Positions 38,901-49,170 of a DNA stretch of 64,000 nucleotides are shown one piece after another; positions within the stretch are counted from its first letter, which is position 1, and every line of letters begins with the position of its first letter. Location: NCBI GenBank assembly GCA_030407085.1, contig CM059583.1:209496001-209560000 (forward strand), given 5' to 3'. A program made the translations under genes and the position numbers. The DNA comes from Trichopria drosophilae (taxonomy: Eukaryota; Arthropoda; Insecta; Hymenoptera; Diapriidae). The notes under the pieces are model-generated. The model was given only the letters and a program-made list of their open reading frames with translations. It made no database searches and was not told the DNA's origin.

Positions 38901-41900
38901 GCTTGCATGTTATTACTTTTTGGTCATATAAGAATTAATAAAAATACACGGCTCATCACTTTGTTACTTTATGATAAAAATTATAAAAATAGTTTGATTA
39001 GTATGATAAAAAATTCCTTTTTATTTAGTTCCAATGTGTTAAAAATTAGAAGTATTAAAAGTCTCGCGGATTATCAAAAAGATTGTCTTTTAACCGTCCG
39101 CTGGTTACCTCAAGTTTATATTTTGGGTCCGCTACTATTTTTGGCATTTATAAATGACTTGCCTGTAAATCTCACTTGTAATGACTTGATATTCGCTGTT
39201 AATATCGAACTGCTGTGTTATATTCTCCATGGAAATGATAATTGACTATTAGAATCAAATATAGACATCTTGAGTGAATGGTGTAACTTATGTTTTCAAA
39301 TTTAGCATTTATTAATAAAAACACTTTTCAGACGATTCAAACTCTTTTGAGTGTACAAACTTTCGAGAATAAAAAATGTATCTTCTCTTACAATTTTTAA
39401 TATTTTTCAACGCTAATTATTCTCTAAACGTATTTTGTAATTTTTAACAACCTTTCACGCGGATTTGAAAAAAACTGGCAAAGAAAATGAACTCCAAACT
39501 GGTGAAAAATTAAAATTTAATAAAATTTAAAATTTAAAATTGGTTGTGTTTGTATTTGAGACAGATTAAAAATATTACATGCGTAGGGGAATAAAGAAGA
39601 GAAGCTATCTAGGCAGTCATCTGGAGGGCATTGCAGCTCGAATGCAAATACGGCCGCGAATTCCCCGACGGAAGACGTAAAGAAAACTTTAGAAGATGCG
39701 GACAGTTCTAAAAAAGATTTCGCCGATATATGTGACAGAGAACCCACATCTGAGGCATCCAAATTAGAGCAGATGATAAGCAACGAGAAACACGAGGAGC
39801 ATGTACCTTGTGCTTGTTGGTGTCAAGGATGGGCAGAAATTTACGTCCGGAGGCCAACCGGGGATATGTCGTGGATTATGAGAATTCAAAACTCTACTCA
39901 CTTCGACACCCCGCTGGATTTTCCGTTACACGATATCACCTCGTTATATATGCCCATGTCAGATTTGTCGCATCCGAAAAATCAAGATTTATTATCCGAG
40001 TTCTCTGGCGATGAAATGGAAGTAAGAGATGTCGCGTTTACTTAACCAGTCTAACATTTCAATTTTCTGTGAAATTTTTACATATGGTGATTATTCTTGC
40101 AGGACATCACTGATGTAAATTATGAGCAAGGTCAAATTGATCATAACAATACGCTAAAATCGGTTACCTCGTCCTCGGTATCCTCGGGACCGATAGCTAT
40201 ACCAGGTTCTCCAGCACGCCCAAGTCCATCTAGGCAAAGCTCTCGCGACAGTGTTGAAAGTTTGGATGAGGGAGATGAAGGTAGGCTATTTAGCGAATAT
40301 GCCGGATTGTCTTTCTTCATGGCAATATTCTAAACATCGGTTAACTTTCAGAGATGCGAAGATCTAGAAATCCTGTGCGTCGATCAAATTCTAGTCCAGA
40401 GATGAGTTCAAATTGGAAAAATCCCTTTTTAAATAAAGATAAATTAAATTTACAACAAACAGAGCGAGATGAAGATTCTGCTAACGATTTTGATATTAAA
40501 TTGGACGCTGAACTTAAGAAACATACTAAAATTGCGTATTCCAAAGATATGAGGTACATTTGATTTTATTTCGCTAGATTGTTTTTAAGTCATTAGAAAT
40601 TGTTACATGTATTCTGATTGCATATGCAGAGTTAGCTGCGAAGCTATTCCAGAAGAAATTTCGGGAACCGGGACGACCCCGCCATCGACCGAGAATATCA
40701 ATGATCATCCATCGAGTTTACTTTCCCAACGATCATATCCAGGAGCTACACATATCCCTCAGACAACAAACAACACAAGTAGCACAGTGCCGCCATCTCC
40801 TACTGTCATGCAGGTTAGAGAAACTCGGTAAAATTGATCACATTATTTTATAATATTTAAAATGCTGTAAATTTGTTTGACAGCCACCGGTAAATCTGCT
40901 ATCGTCCCAAAATCGCAACGGACATATACAACAAATCCCTGCGCAGCAAAAACCAGAATCACCCACTCAACCTTACTCTCGACTTTCGAGTCTAGACCTG
41001 AGTCACAATAATCGACCAGCAGCGCAAACTTTAGAAACTAAACCTCCCATTGGTCGAAACCATTTAATTGAAAAGGTATAATTAAAAATATTAAATTGTA
41101 CTTAACGATTTTTTTTAGTATTGGTGTAATAAACATAATTGTTGCATAAAAATGTAATTTACTATTTGCAGCTTAAAGATGAAAAAGCCGATCCCTCGTC
41201 TTTGCCGCCGCTTGCATTTCGTGACAGAGTGCATACAATTTCTGTTATGAGTCCTGCAAAGATTCGGCGAGTTAATTTGCCTCGTATCAATAAGGATTCG
41301 CTCAATTCTTCCAATAATCGTAACGGCCTTAATCCAAGGTAACTAACTAGAACGTACTTTTACATTTTAAGGTTATTTTTCGGTACATGTAGCTCTAACT
41401 AAATTGGGTAAACGAAAATTCCCTAAAATACTTGTTTACATAAACGAGAAAATCTCCAGGAAACAGAATTGTTCATCCTAAAAAGAGGAAACGAATGAAA
41501 GTGAAATACTCTAAAATCTTATCGTACAAAATATTTTGATATAAGAATTTAATGTATTTAAATTCAAGAAATATTTGTTAGAATCAAATGACGTAACCAC
41601 AATTTTCTACAAACATTAATCGGGATAAATATTTTTTCAGCTTTGTGTTTTTGCAACTGTACCAAACCAGTCATTTCGGTTCTCCTAGCGAGAAACCGTT
41701 ACTGCTACCACAATCGAATGCGATGCAAACATCGATTACAAATTTGGATCGCATTCAGCCCTACGAGACTCACAAAATTGGAATACTCTTTGTCGGTACG
41801 GGTCAGGCCAGTAACGAAATCGAAATACTGGCCAATCAACACGGTTCGTTGCGCTATGCAGAATTTTTACAGAGGATCGGAACCTTGGTGAGGCTGAAGG

Positions 41901-44900
41901 ATGTCGACGATAATGTTTTCCTTGGCGGGCTAGATCGAAATGGAGAAAACGGCAATTTCGCGTACATCTGGCAAGATGACGTAACTCAGGTAATTTTCAG
42001 TTTTATCTGTATTGAGTCTGGGAAATGCTAAACAGCTGCAAATTAATCACACAGGACCACAAAAAATTTTTTTCGGTTTGACATTGAAACGCGACTAGGC
42101 GATTCTTATAGATTTTGGGCTCCTGAATTCGAATCAGTGGGCAGAATTTGTCCTATACGTCAGGGTTTTTTTATATTCTAGATTTTAAGTGTAAAAAATG
42201 CATTTTTATGGCTATTTGCTAAATAACTGTATAAAACAACGATTCCACCACAGAAAGAAGCCTGACTAGACAATTCTTTTAGATTTTGGACTCCTGAATA
42301 AGTATCAGCGGACAGAATTTTTCCTATACGTCAGGTTTTTTTTATATTCTAGGTTTTAAGTGTAAAAAAATGCATTTTTATGCATATTTGCTAAATAACT
42401 GTATAAAAAACGATTCAACCACAGAATGAAGCCAGACTTGGTGATTCTTGTTTATTTTTTGACGCTGAATTCAAAATTCAAATCCTGGCACAGAGTTCAT
42501 TCATCACATCAAATTTATTTTATTTTTTAGGTTATAAAACCGAGCATATAGAAAAACCCTGACGTATAGGACAAATTCTGTCCACTGATTCGAATTCAGG
42601 AGCCCAAAATCGATAAGTATCGCCTAGTCGCGTTTCAATGTCAAATCGACAAAATTTGTTTGTGGTCCTGTATTATCGATTTAGTATTATAATTTTGCAC
42701 GCTGCGCAGAATGCGCATTTGCGATACAAGAAAAGTGTCTTATTACCAATACTATAGTGCTGATCAGGCTGCAAAGCAGCTTTAGCTGTTAATATAAATC
42801 TTTGGGCCAATAAAGACGAATTATTATTAATATAAATAGGGTTTTAAGATAGGCTTGATTTCTTCAATAAATATAGATTTTATGGGCTCTGCCTATCACT
42901 TGAAAAAAAATAATTAAAAATTTCTTCTTTCTTCCTTCTTCATGAATTTAAAGACACTATCACTTTTTAAAATTAAGACTTTATTTAAAATTGAAAACAT
43001 ACAAAAAAAAACATTTTTTAAAATTATAAATAAAACTTAAATCTCTTTAAAAAATATATCCAAAAAAATAAAAATTAACTTTAAAAGACTCAACGTTTCG
43101 GACCTCTCGGGTCCCTCTTCAGGAGTCAATAATTAAAAACTGCGTTTTAAGAGTTTTAAGTTTTATTTATAATTTAAAAAAATGTTTTTTTTGTATGTTT
43201 TCAATTTTAAACAAAGTCTTAATTTTAAAAAGTGATAGTGTCTTTAAATTCATGAAGAAGGAAGAAAGAAGAAATTTAAAATTTTTTTTCGAGTGATAGG
43301 CAGAGCCCATAAAATTTATATTTATTGACGCATTATTATTATTACTATTAATTACGGCCATTTCGACCGATATCTAGTTACTTTCTGTTCTCAATCTCCT
43401 GATTATCTTCGTATTATAATTTTTATACCAGCCTTAGTCTTTGGTACGCAATACAAAATATAGAACTCTCATATGTTTATGATTACTGAATTCATCCAGA
43501 TTAAATTGGAAAGATTCAATAATTCCCGCTCTGTTCACAACAATTTCTCCACGAACCTCAAAAAATATATGGCTCCTGTCTAACGCTTATCATAATGCAT
43601 TATCGTATAAGTCACATGAATAATAATGTTATTATTTGGATATTTAGGGCAGTGAATATGATTTTTTTTATAGAATGCCACGGAAAAAACTTAGCTTACT
43701 GTATAAAGTATGTTTGTCATAGGTTGCATTCCACGTGGCTACATTAATGCCGACGAAAGCCAGCGATCCTAAGTGCACTTCAAAAAAACAACACATAGGT
43801 AACGATTACGTGACAATAGTTTACAACGAGAGCGGAGAACCATACAACATGCAGACTGTTATGAAAGTGAGTATTATTTTACTTTTTATTCATATATGGG
43901 TGATTTAAAAAAAAATTTTGAGGTCCAACAATTTGACTAAAAAATTTGTTAAAATCTCATTCTTTTTAACATTGATTTTTCATGTGTACCACTTAAAAAG
44001 AACTCATGCAAAACGGTAGAGCATGAGCGCATTATTTAACAAAGTTATAAACAAATCGATGTCAGGAGAATTACATAATTACATATCTTCTTCTCTTAAC
44101 TCAAGTTAATACACACATATGCACACACACACACAAGCGCGCGCTTATTTTACGACAACCATTTTATTTACTTGTATAAATATATGGTATTGGAAAAAGA
44201 ATCTATTAACACAAATAAGCTAAACTTTATATAATAATTAATAATTACTTCATTTTGCAACAAATTTTCTTTCTTTTCTTGCAATTTTTTTGTTCTTCTT
44301 CTGCTTAGTATCTTTACGCTTCGTAAACTATTTTTTCTGATGTTTAACTTTCTTATTGACATATTTTCATGGTTTATAGACCCTAAATGAAAATGTTGAC
44401 AACGACTTGCTTCGTTGCACTCGTAACAACTAACAATGTTAAAATTACTGCTGTTTGGCTCATTTCGAGACCACTTCCATTGGTGAACACTCATTGTATC
44501 CTTGAAAGTGCTAAATATCGGATATTTTTTATCTTCAATTTTTTTGATATCATCTGACGAAATTGCAACACAAGAATCACAATATTCAATTATTTCTAGT
44601 AATATAAAATGATCTTACAAAAAAAAAACTAACTCCCAAGGTCTTTTCGTTATTGAATGGGAGTATATTTAAGATGACGGGTAGTTTTTCTAATTTTTAT
44701 AAAGAAACTACTGAGTAAAAAGAAAAACCATGCATCACGGTTAAAGGTGGCATCAATACGAGTATTTTCGTTTTTGGTTTATCTCGATACGTCATGACAT
44801 TCCCGAGATAAAAATAAAAACGTCTGTTGTCCAAGGGACGTTACAAAATCAGGGTACGTTACACTAGTTATTTTTGTAATATTTTTGAACTTATTTAAGT

Positions 44901-46822
44901 AATTAAAAATTTGATATAGTGTCATTAAGATACAGATAAAGCTTACATTTTTTCATTGAAAGTAAATTAAAAACACAATTGTTTATAAAATTACGACATA
45001 CCAAGGGAATTACACGCTAAAGAATACGTACGAAGCGTGATTACTGTATGCGTAATAAATTGAATGCGATTTAATTTAAAAGTTCAACAGATCTAGTGCG
45101 TTAGTATGATTAGCTCTCATTTTCTACGAAATTTATTTCAATTGAAAGTAATTATCGGTTTTTATTAAGAAAAATCTGCATAAGGTCCCGCGAGAAGAAA
45201 ATCAGTCTTCAAGATTAGACGACATGCTTTACAAGCCTACGAAAAAATTATATGGAGATAGTATACTTCATTTTTCACGATAATAGGAATAATTTTCACC
45301 CATGAAACATTTGTTTAATTGGTAGCAATAGCATAATTAACACCAACGATAATAAAATTCATGAAGTAAATGTAAATAAATTACGATGAAGTAAATTAAA
45401 ATTCCAAAATTGAATTTTCAATATGTGTAATTGTTAATTTTTATAAAGAAATTCATTTTTTATAAAGTTGGACATGATTTTTTAAAACTTTTTTTCAGTA
45501 AAACTCTTCATTTAACTATGTAGAAGATAATGTGAAAATTTCACAGTGGTAGTTTTAGAACTTATGGAGTTATGCATGATATTTTATGAAATGCACACAT
45601 ACCGTGTGCTAGGAAAAGTGAACACGCATTACTGGGAACATGGGGCGGAGATACCTTTCACTAAATAAAAATTCATAACTCGATAAGTTCTAAAACTACC
45701 ACTATAAAATTTTTACAGTATCTTCTGCATAGTTAAATGAAGAGTTTTAGTGAAAAAAAAATCATGTCCAACAAAAAAAATGAATTTGTTTATAAAAATT
45801 AACAATTATACGTATTGAAAATTCAATTTTGGAATTTTAATTTACTTCATCGTAAAGCTGAGCCAAATACGAAACTTTCATCCCTTAGAATATTTTTTGT
45901 ATATTGTATCGGTTTTGAGTTGAGTTATATAAAAAAAAATTTCAAATATCATTAAAATAAAAAAACACGTACATTTTATTTTGTGTCTAGAATAAGAAAA
46001 AAAATCGTCAGTTGTAAATCTGACGTGGAAATGACCCAATATATAAAATAGGAAAAGGTAATATTTTTATCTTAGGATATTATAACGGAAAGCAAAACAA
46101 ATAAATTAGGCTTATTTTGAATATTTATTATGTGTTGAAAAGAAAAAAAGAAGCGGATTTTCATAAAAATTGCACTTTATTTTGAAACCACCCATACGCA
46201 ACATCCAATGCGCAGTATTCATAATGAAACTCGCCGGATTTATCGAGATCTACTAAAAATGTTCTGTCTTATATTATTTTTATTTGACCAAATATTTCTC
46301 ATAGCCTTTTATTTACCGCGTTAACGTCTTTTATCTCAGGGTCAGTTTAACTATTCCTGCGTCGTTATTCAGCCGTTGGATCACGGAATGAATCAAGTAA
46401 CAGTGCAAGCCAGGGAAGAGCTGCAGGAACACATCGGACATAGTGAGCCAAAAGTTATATCCGACCAAAATTTGGCGATACTTGCACGACAGCTTGCCCT
46501 CCATGCGAATGTAAGCAATAACTCCATATTATGAATTGATATAATTAGAATTCCAATAATTTTCTTGATAAACTATAGCCTCTCTTCTGATTTGCAGCTT
46601 GCTTCAATGGTTTCCTCCTCGTTGAAACAAAAAGACAGGAATCCTTATGCTTCGAATTGGTTGGAAAGGTTGCGTCATATTAAACGTTTACGGCGCCGAG
46701 TATTAGAAGACCTTATCCGTAAACAACCGGCTGATGACCGGTTGAAAAGTACACTAGAAGAAGAAGACCGACTGAGAATTGCCGATGATCTCGTAGACGA
46801 TTTTACCGATTACACAACGTGA
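23102..46822 (+). CDS. TSC2: Tuberin (TSC2 / gigas), 29 coding exons, 1826 aa
   Basis: GTPase-activating subunit of the TSC1-TSC2 complex that inactivates Rheb and so restrains mTORC1. Exons: 23102-23180, 23272-23408, 23465-23658, 23722-23925, 26039-26213, 26283-26483, 26581-26722, 26782-26915, 29280-29452, 29514-29682, 29763-29987, 30357-30618, 31513-31631, 31721-31885, 31942-32107, 32191-32387, 32485-32601, 32672-32832, 37102-37315, 39587-40021, 40103-40280, 40352-40553, 40630-40813, 40884-41075, 41172-41338, 41641-41989, 43723-43866, 46340-46510, 46598-46822. All joins keep frame and are GT-AG (exon 17 donor gttcgt is weak); the total is 5481 nt. Length is close to human (1807) and fly proteins. 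Family landmarks include [43 protein letters not shown] and [13 protein letters not shown]. Akt-type sites: RKRSSS (S949, human S939 position) and RDRVHT (T1497, human T1462 position). Catalytic Asn is N1674 in [12 protein letters not shown]. Confidence 0.96.
23945..24850 (-). pseudogene. 5'-truncated LINE (reverse-transcriptase C-terminal part)
   Basis: Read on the minus strand, 24850-24430 encodes the end of a non-LTR reverse transcriptase ([17 protein letters not shown], then [24 protein letters not shown]), with a frameshift near 24635. The frame 24424-24119 is the downstream LINE tail ([22 protein letters not shown]). It ends in (TAAA)n at 23945-23978, a typical LINE 3' tail. Dead copy in TSC2 intron 4, antisense to the gene. 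Confidence 0.8.
25010..25980. repeat. About 130-bp direct repeats flanking the MITE
   Basis: The segment from tagaaa at about 25028 to tatttatgta at 25146 recurs at 25844-25976, immediately after the MITE, with a few differences and one short insertion. The pattern is TA-A-TA-MITE-TA-A'-TA. Confidence 0.8.
25147..25843. mobile_element. Tc1/mariner-type foldback MITE flanked by TA
   Basis: Ends CACTACCGGCCAAAAGTTCG... are inverted at both sides. Arms of about 300 bases pair along their length (for example acttcagacgttatagtttcg with its complement). TA flanks each end. There is no transposase frame. It lies in TSC2 intron 4. Confidence 0.85.
27549..27594 (-). ncRNA. Hammerhead ribozyme motif in PLE left arm
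   Basis: On the minus strand: CTGAAGA (27587), stem II GGGTTC-GTATTA-GAACC, then GAAAACGTTA. Stem II is perfectly paired. Stem III would be AACGTT with an extra A relative to the other copies. Antisense to TSC2. Confidence 0.6.
27898..27946 (-). ncRNA. Hammerhead ribozyme motif (PLE type)
   Basis: On the minus strand: CTGAAGA (27938), stem II GGGTC-loop-GACC, then GAAACGTT. Stem I pairs ACTATT before the core with AATTGT after it (5 of 6). The core is intact. Antisense to TSC2. Confidence 0.7.
28621..28845 (+). pseudogene. PLE GIY-YIG endonuclease C-terminal remnant
   Basis: A frame of 74 codons ends in TGA at 28843. It contains [38 protein letters not shown] and NIRF. This matches the H-FDW/Y...K-L--E----R---E---I pattern that follows the GIY-YIG core in PLE polyproteins. 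The upstream reverse transcriptase and the GIY-YIG motif itself are not present. Confidence 0.6.
29158..29205 (+). ncRNA. Mutated hammerhead motif in PLE right arm
   Basis: The inverted partner of the 27549-27594 copy. The core reads CGGAAGA instead of CTGAAGA, losing an essential U, so cleavage is not expected. The rest (GGGTTC...GAACC-GAAAACGTT) is unchanged. Confidence 0.6.
30155..30202 (+). ncRNA. Hammerhead ribozyme motif, sense in TSC2 intron 11
   Basis: CTGAGGA (30162-30168), stem II GACC-loop-GGTC, then GAAACGTC (30189-30196). All core bases are present, the cleavage triplet is GTC, and stem II has four pairs. Stem I pairing is weak. It would be transcribed within TSC2 pre-mRNA. Confidence 0.65.
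30651..31459. mobile_element. TTAA-flanked piggyBac-type foldback MITE
   Basis: Begins CCCTTTAACGCCGAGAAGTCC after TTAA (30647-30650) and ends with the inverted sequence before TTAA (31460-31463). Arms of about 275 bases pair nearly throughout. TTAA duplication and CCCT ends are piggyBac features. No transposase. In TSC2 intron 12. Confidence 0.8.
32965..34983. mobile_element. TTAA-flanked composite foldback element
   Basis: Flanked by TTAA on both sides, with ends CCCATTAAGGCC inverted. Inside are two successive palindromes, 32965-33670 and about 33680-34983. The second opens with its own CCCATTAACGCTCAG. This looks like a nested or tandem insertion of related MITEs in TSC2 intron 18. A Kruppel-like or other coding frame is not present. 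Confidence 0.75.
35490..36055. repeat. Direct repeats around a PLE fragment
   Basis: About 50 bases (ttaattatttgatttgatta...ggtcaataaacttattt) occur at about 35490-35535 and again at about 36010-36055. The hammerhead at 35824 lies between them. A cccccgtttt...gtcaatgaccg stretch at 35964-35996 resembles the complement of 27500-27520, linking it to the intron-8 PLE. Confidence 0.6.
35816..35862 (+). ncRNA. Hammerhead ribozyme motif, sense in TSC2 intron 18
   Basis: CTGAAGA (35824-35830), stem II GGCC-loop-GGCC fully paired, then GAAAATTA. Stem III would be AATT instead of ACGT. Stem I pairs TTT with AAA. The core is intact. Sense to TSC2. Confidence 0.58.
36145..37027. mobile_element. TTAA-flanked piggyBac-type element with tandem repeats
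   Basis: TTAA (36141-36144) precedes CCCTTCCACTGTGGA. On the right, the inverted CCCTTTCGCTGTGGA ends before TTAA (37028-37031). Two tandem units of about 185 bases (atgttttattgggtgtttt ... caatatggccgctcaaaatc) fill about 36165-36520. No complete transposase. In TSC2 intron 18. Confidence 0.65.
38105..38155 (-). ncRNA. Hammerhead ribozyme motif (PLE type)
   Basis: On the minus strand: CTGAAGA (38146), stem II GGGTC-loop-GACC, GAAACGTA (to 38112). The core is intact; stem I pairs partly (TT with AA, then AC with GT). In TSC2 intron 19, antisense. Confidence 0.65.
39040..39300 (+). pseudogene. LINE reverse-transcriptase fragment
   Basis: The frame contains [18 protein letters not shown], the stretch just before the catalytic motif of non-LTR reverse transcriptases (usually [17 protein letters not shown]). 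The expected FADD is replaced by FAVN, so it is dead. In TSC2 intron 19. Confidence 0.7.
42051..42671. repeat. TIR element with internal tandem repeats
   Basis: Ends acaggaccacaaa and tttgtggtcctgt are inverted. Subterminal sequence (gaaacgcgactaggcgat, tgaattcgaatcagtggg) is also inverted at the right. Between them are about three tandem copies of a roughly 120-base unit containing cctatacgtcagg. In TSC2 intron 26. Confidence 0.7.
42870..43330. repeat. Palindrome with a hammerhead near its centre
   Basis: Arms 42870-43040 and 43150-43330 are inverted copies (tgggctctgcctatcact; cttcttcatgaatttaaagac and complements). The spacer holds the hammerhead at 43087-43127. Resembles inverted PLE terminal repeats; no coding sequence remains. 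Confidence 0.75.
43087..43127 (-). ncRNA. Hammerhead ribozyme motif, best paired copy
   Basis: On the minus strand: stem I GACTC, core CTGAAGA (43122), stem II GGACC-CGAGA-GGTCC, GAAACGTT, then GAGTC closing stem I. Both stems are perfect and all core bases are present. In TSC2 intron 26, antisense. Confidence 0.75.
44168..44494 (-). other. Open frame of 108 codons in TSC2 intron 27, unrecognised
   Basis: ATG at 44494. The first part has balanced composition with Cys and His ([14 protein letters not shown]); the second part is Lys-rich. No known family and no splice partner. Next to a (CA)n run at about 44110-44140. Probably not a gene. Confidence 0.2.
45381..45855. repeat. Palindromic MITE
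   Basis: Tips ttacgatgaagtaaa and tttacttcatcgtaa are inverted. The arms pair over about 200 bases around a GC-richer centre (about 45600-45660). In TSC2 intron 27. Confidence 0.8.
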
Positions 46823-46849
46823 ATCTATTATAGAAAATTGAAATACGAT

Positions 46850-46855
46850 AATAAA
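46850..46855 (+). terminator. Poly(A) signal of TSC2
   Basis: AATAAA begins 28 bases after the stop codon and is followed by TG/T-rich sequence. Confidence 0.75.
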
Positions 46856-46970
46856 ACTGTTTATTATTATTAAACATTACGTATTTTATTTTAACACAAT
46901 TCTAAACATTGCAAATATTCAATTGTCTTGTACAACAAAAACTGGTTCCTTTACATTTAATTTTATTTAA

Positions 46971-48080
46971 GACCAGGTTACCATGGAAAATTTAGAAAAA
47001 AACGAACAATTTTTTTTCGTAAATCGCTAGGAAATACTCTCAGAAATAACATAGAATTAGTACGAAAAACAGGTATAAAAGAGGGGAGAGCGCAGAAGAT
47101 TCATGGGGCGGTTATCAAAAGGCAGTAGCTACAGATAAATTACATGACTTCAAACATCCTTCGGCTTTCGATGAAGAAGTGAAAGATCTTTTAGAACCAA
47201 TTTATGAGGAATTAACCGACGAAAAAGTGCTAGAGAGATGCTTAGGCACTAATACTCAAAACAATAACGAAAGTTATAATTCGTGGGTTTGGAACATAGC
47301 TCCTAAGCACAAGTTTGTTAGTAAACAAACACTTGAAATTGCTGCTTTTAGTGCTGCTTGTATTTTTAATGAAGGGTTTTTACCGATTTTGAAAGTTATG
47401 GAAGTTATGGGTGTTACAATCGGCCCGCAATCAAGACAGTACGCTGATAAAATCAACGACAGGCGTGTTGATCGAATCGAGCTTGAAACGACGGAAGCAT
47501 CTAAAGAGCAGCGGACTGCAAGAAGCAACGCAAAAATCCTTGAAAATAACGCATATGAAGACCAGGAAGGAGTAGTTTTTACAACGATTTTTCACGAATA
47601 AAACAAAAAAAAAACTTTTTAAGTTTTTTCAACTTAATGACACTCTCGTTTAAAAACTATTGCACCTATCGACATGAACCAAACGACATTTTACTTTTTA
47701 AAGACCTCTCTATGGTCTGGACTAGGATCTAAAATATTCATTGTTATTTAAAAAAGTTATGAACAATTAAAACTGAAAAAGGGCCAAAAAATTGAAAAGG
47801 TCTACATTTTTTATTCTAGTTCATACGATAGCCAATGTCATACAGAATAAGAAACCATTTTCATTTTTGCTTGCAGATAATTTTTTGGATGAGAAATCAT
47901 GTCATTGGTTCGGAGGAGGAGCGACTTTAAGCCGCAATTTTGACAAACAAATTACGGAAAAATATATTTTAATTGTTGATGGCATGTATATTAAGATATA
48001 AAAAGTTCGATTTCCAAAAACGTTTTTTAGTGCGAATGAAATGTATTAAAAAAAAAAACGAAATCCATGGTAACCTGGCC
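46971..48080 (+). mobile_element. Kolobok-like TTAA-flanked transposon, defective
   Basis: TTAA flanks both ends (46967-46970 and 48081-48084). Terminal repeats GACCAGGTTACCATGGA and, inverted, GGCCAGGTTACCATGGA bound 1110 bases. Inside is a transposase-like remnant. TTAA targets occur in piggyBac and Kolobok; the protein remnant favours Kolobok. It sits 148 bases past the TSC2 stop codon. Confidence 0.75.
47060..47601 (+). pseudogene. Transposase C-terminal remnant
   Basis: A frame open from about 47060 to TAA at 47599 includes RCLGTNTQNNNESYNSWVWN, FVSKQTLEIA and ACIFNEGF. This N-E-S-(F/Y)-N...W pattern with a following F-N-x-G is seen in many animal transposon proteins annotated as mutator-like transposases. 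A stop lies just upstream, so the N-terminal catalytic part is gone. Confidence 0.6.
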
Positions 48081-49124
48081 TTAAGGATGTTATTAATTTA
48101 ATACTTTCAAGAAAAAAGAATGTCGATCATTTAATTTAGTACAATATAAATCTTTATTATACTCTCGACCGGGTTTGAATAAATTTATAATGATAATTTT
48201 TGGCGTTTCTCGGTATGGTTTGATAGGTAAATAAATAAGTAAACATAACTGGGATCTCAGTGAAGGTCTTGCGCAATAAATTAAGACCTTATATTTAGAA
48301 TTTTCGATCTGACTACTATTGGATTTAATATTGAACAAAAAAATCCCTCTAGTGCTTTTAATTAAAACTATTGTGAAAATGCGTTTAGCACCAGGATGTC
48401 ATTTTGTACTCTTCAGCAGGACTAACATCTATGCCTTTGGCGTAATAATTAATTTTAATTTTGTAATAAAAGTATTATATTTCTTATTTTATATTGCAAT
48501 TAAAGGTGTAGTTTTTAAGCAACAATAAAATGAAGAAATGACTTTCACGGCTATAACAAGTTAGTTAACCATTTTTTAAATAATGTACGTTAGATCCGAA
48601 TTAAATTTAAAAAAAAATTGTTAAAAAATGTTTTGTTAATTTTAGGTTACAAAAATAAATTAGTAAAATTTGTAATTTTCAAAGATGCTTGTTTTCGTTC
48701 GCTTCCGTTTGGTCACTTTTGAAAGAAATTCTTAGATTTTAAATTGGAATGGGCATTTTTATTAAAATTTATTTCTGACATTTTGCGATTGTTTTTAAAC
48801 AGGCTTTGATACAGTGCTTATTATTAAATGTTGTGTACGCATATTAGCACACAAGAGAGAATGTCAACCCAGCTATTTTTTTTCTAACAATATGGTTTGG
48901 TTCTAAGTGGGACAAAACTAGATTTTTTTTAGCAAAAGGAATGTAAAAGTTCAATACTTGCACACAATTCGAATAAGAGTCTTTAAAACACTGTACAAAT
49001 AGTTTAAAGTGAATACTAAATATATAAATGAATCTTTTTTCTTCTCTGACCTTTTCGTAAGTGAAAATTTTCTTGATGAGTTTCTTTTATTTTATGTCAG
49101 ATTTACTTGGTGTAATAACTAGAC

Positions 49125-49170
49125 AATTTTTAACGTTTCGGTCATTTATTTTGACCCACTTTAGAAAATT
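49125..49170 (-). ncRNA. Degenerate hammerhead motif
   Basis: On the minus strand the core reads CTAAAGT instead of CTGAAGA, while stem II GGGTC-loop-GACC and GAAACGTT remain. Two essential core bases are lost, so it should be inactive. Confidence 0.55.

Larger units (their letters stand above)
41641..46510 (+). other. RapGAP domain exons of TSC2 (26-28)
   Basis: Exon 26 encodes the substrate-facing fold ([42 protein letters not shown]). Exon 27 carries the asparagine thumb ([15 protein letters not shown]). Exon 28 continues with [12 protein letters not shown] and the conserved [10 protein letters not shown]. All residues I know to matter for Rheb-GAP activity are present, so the domain should be active. 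Confidence 0.85.
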
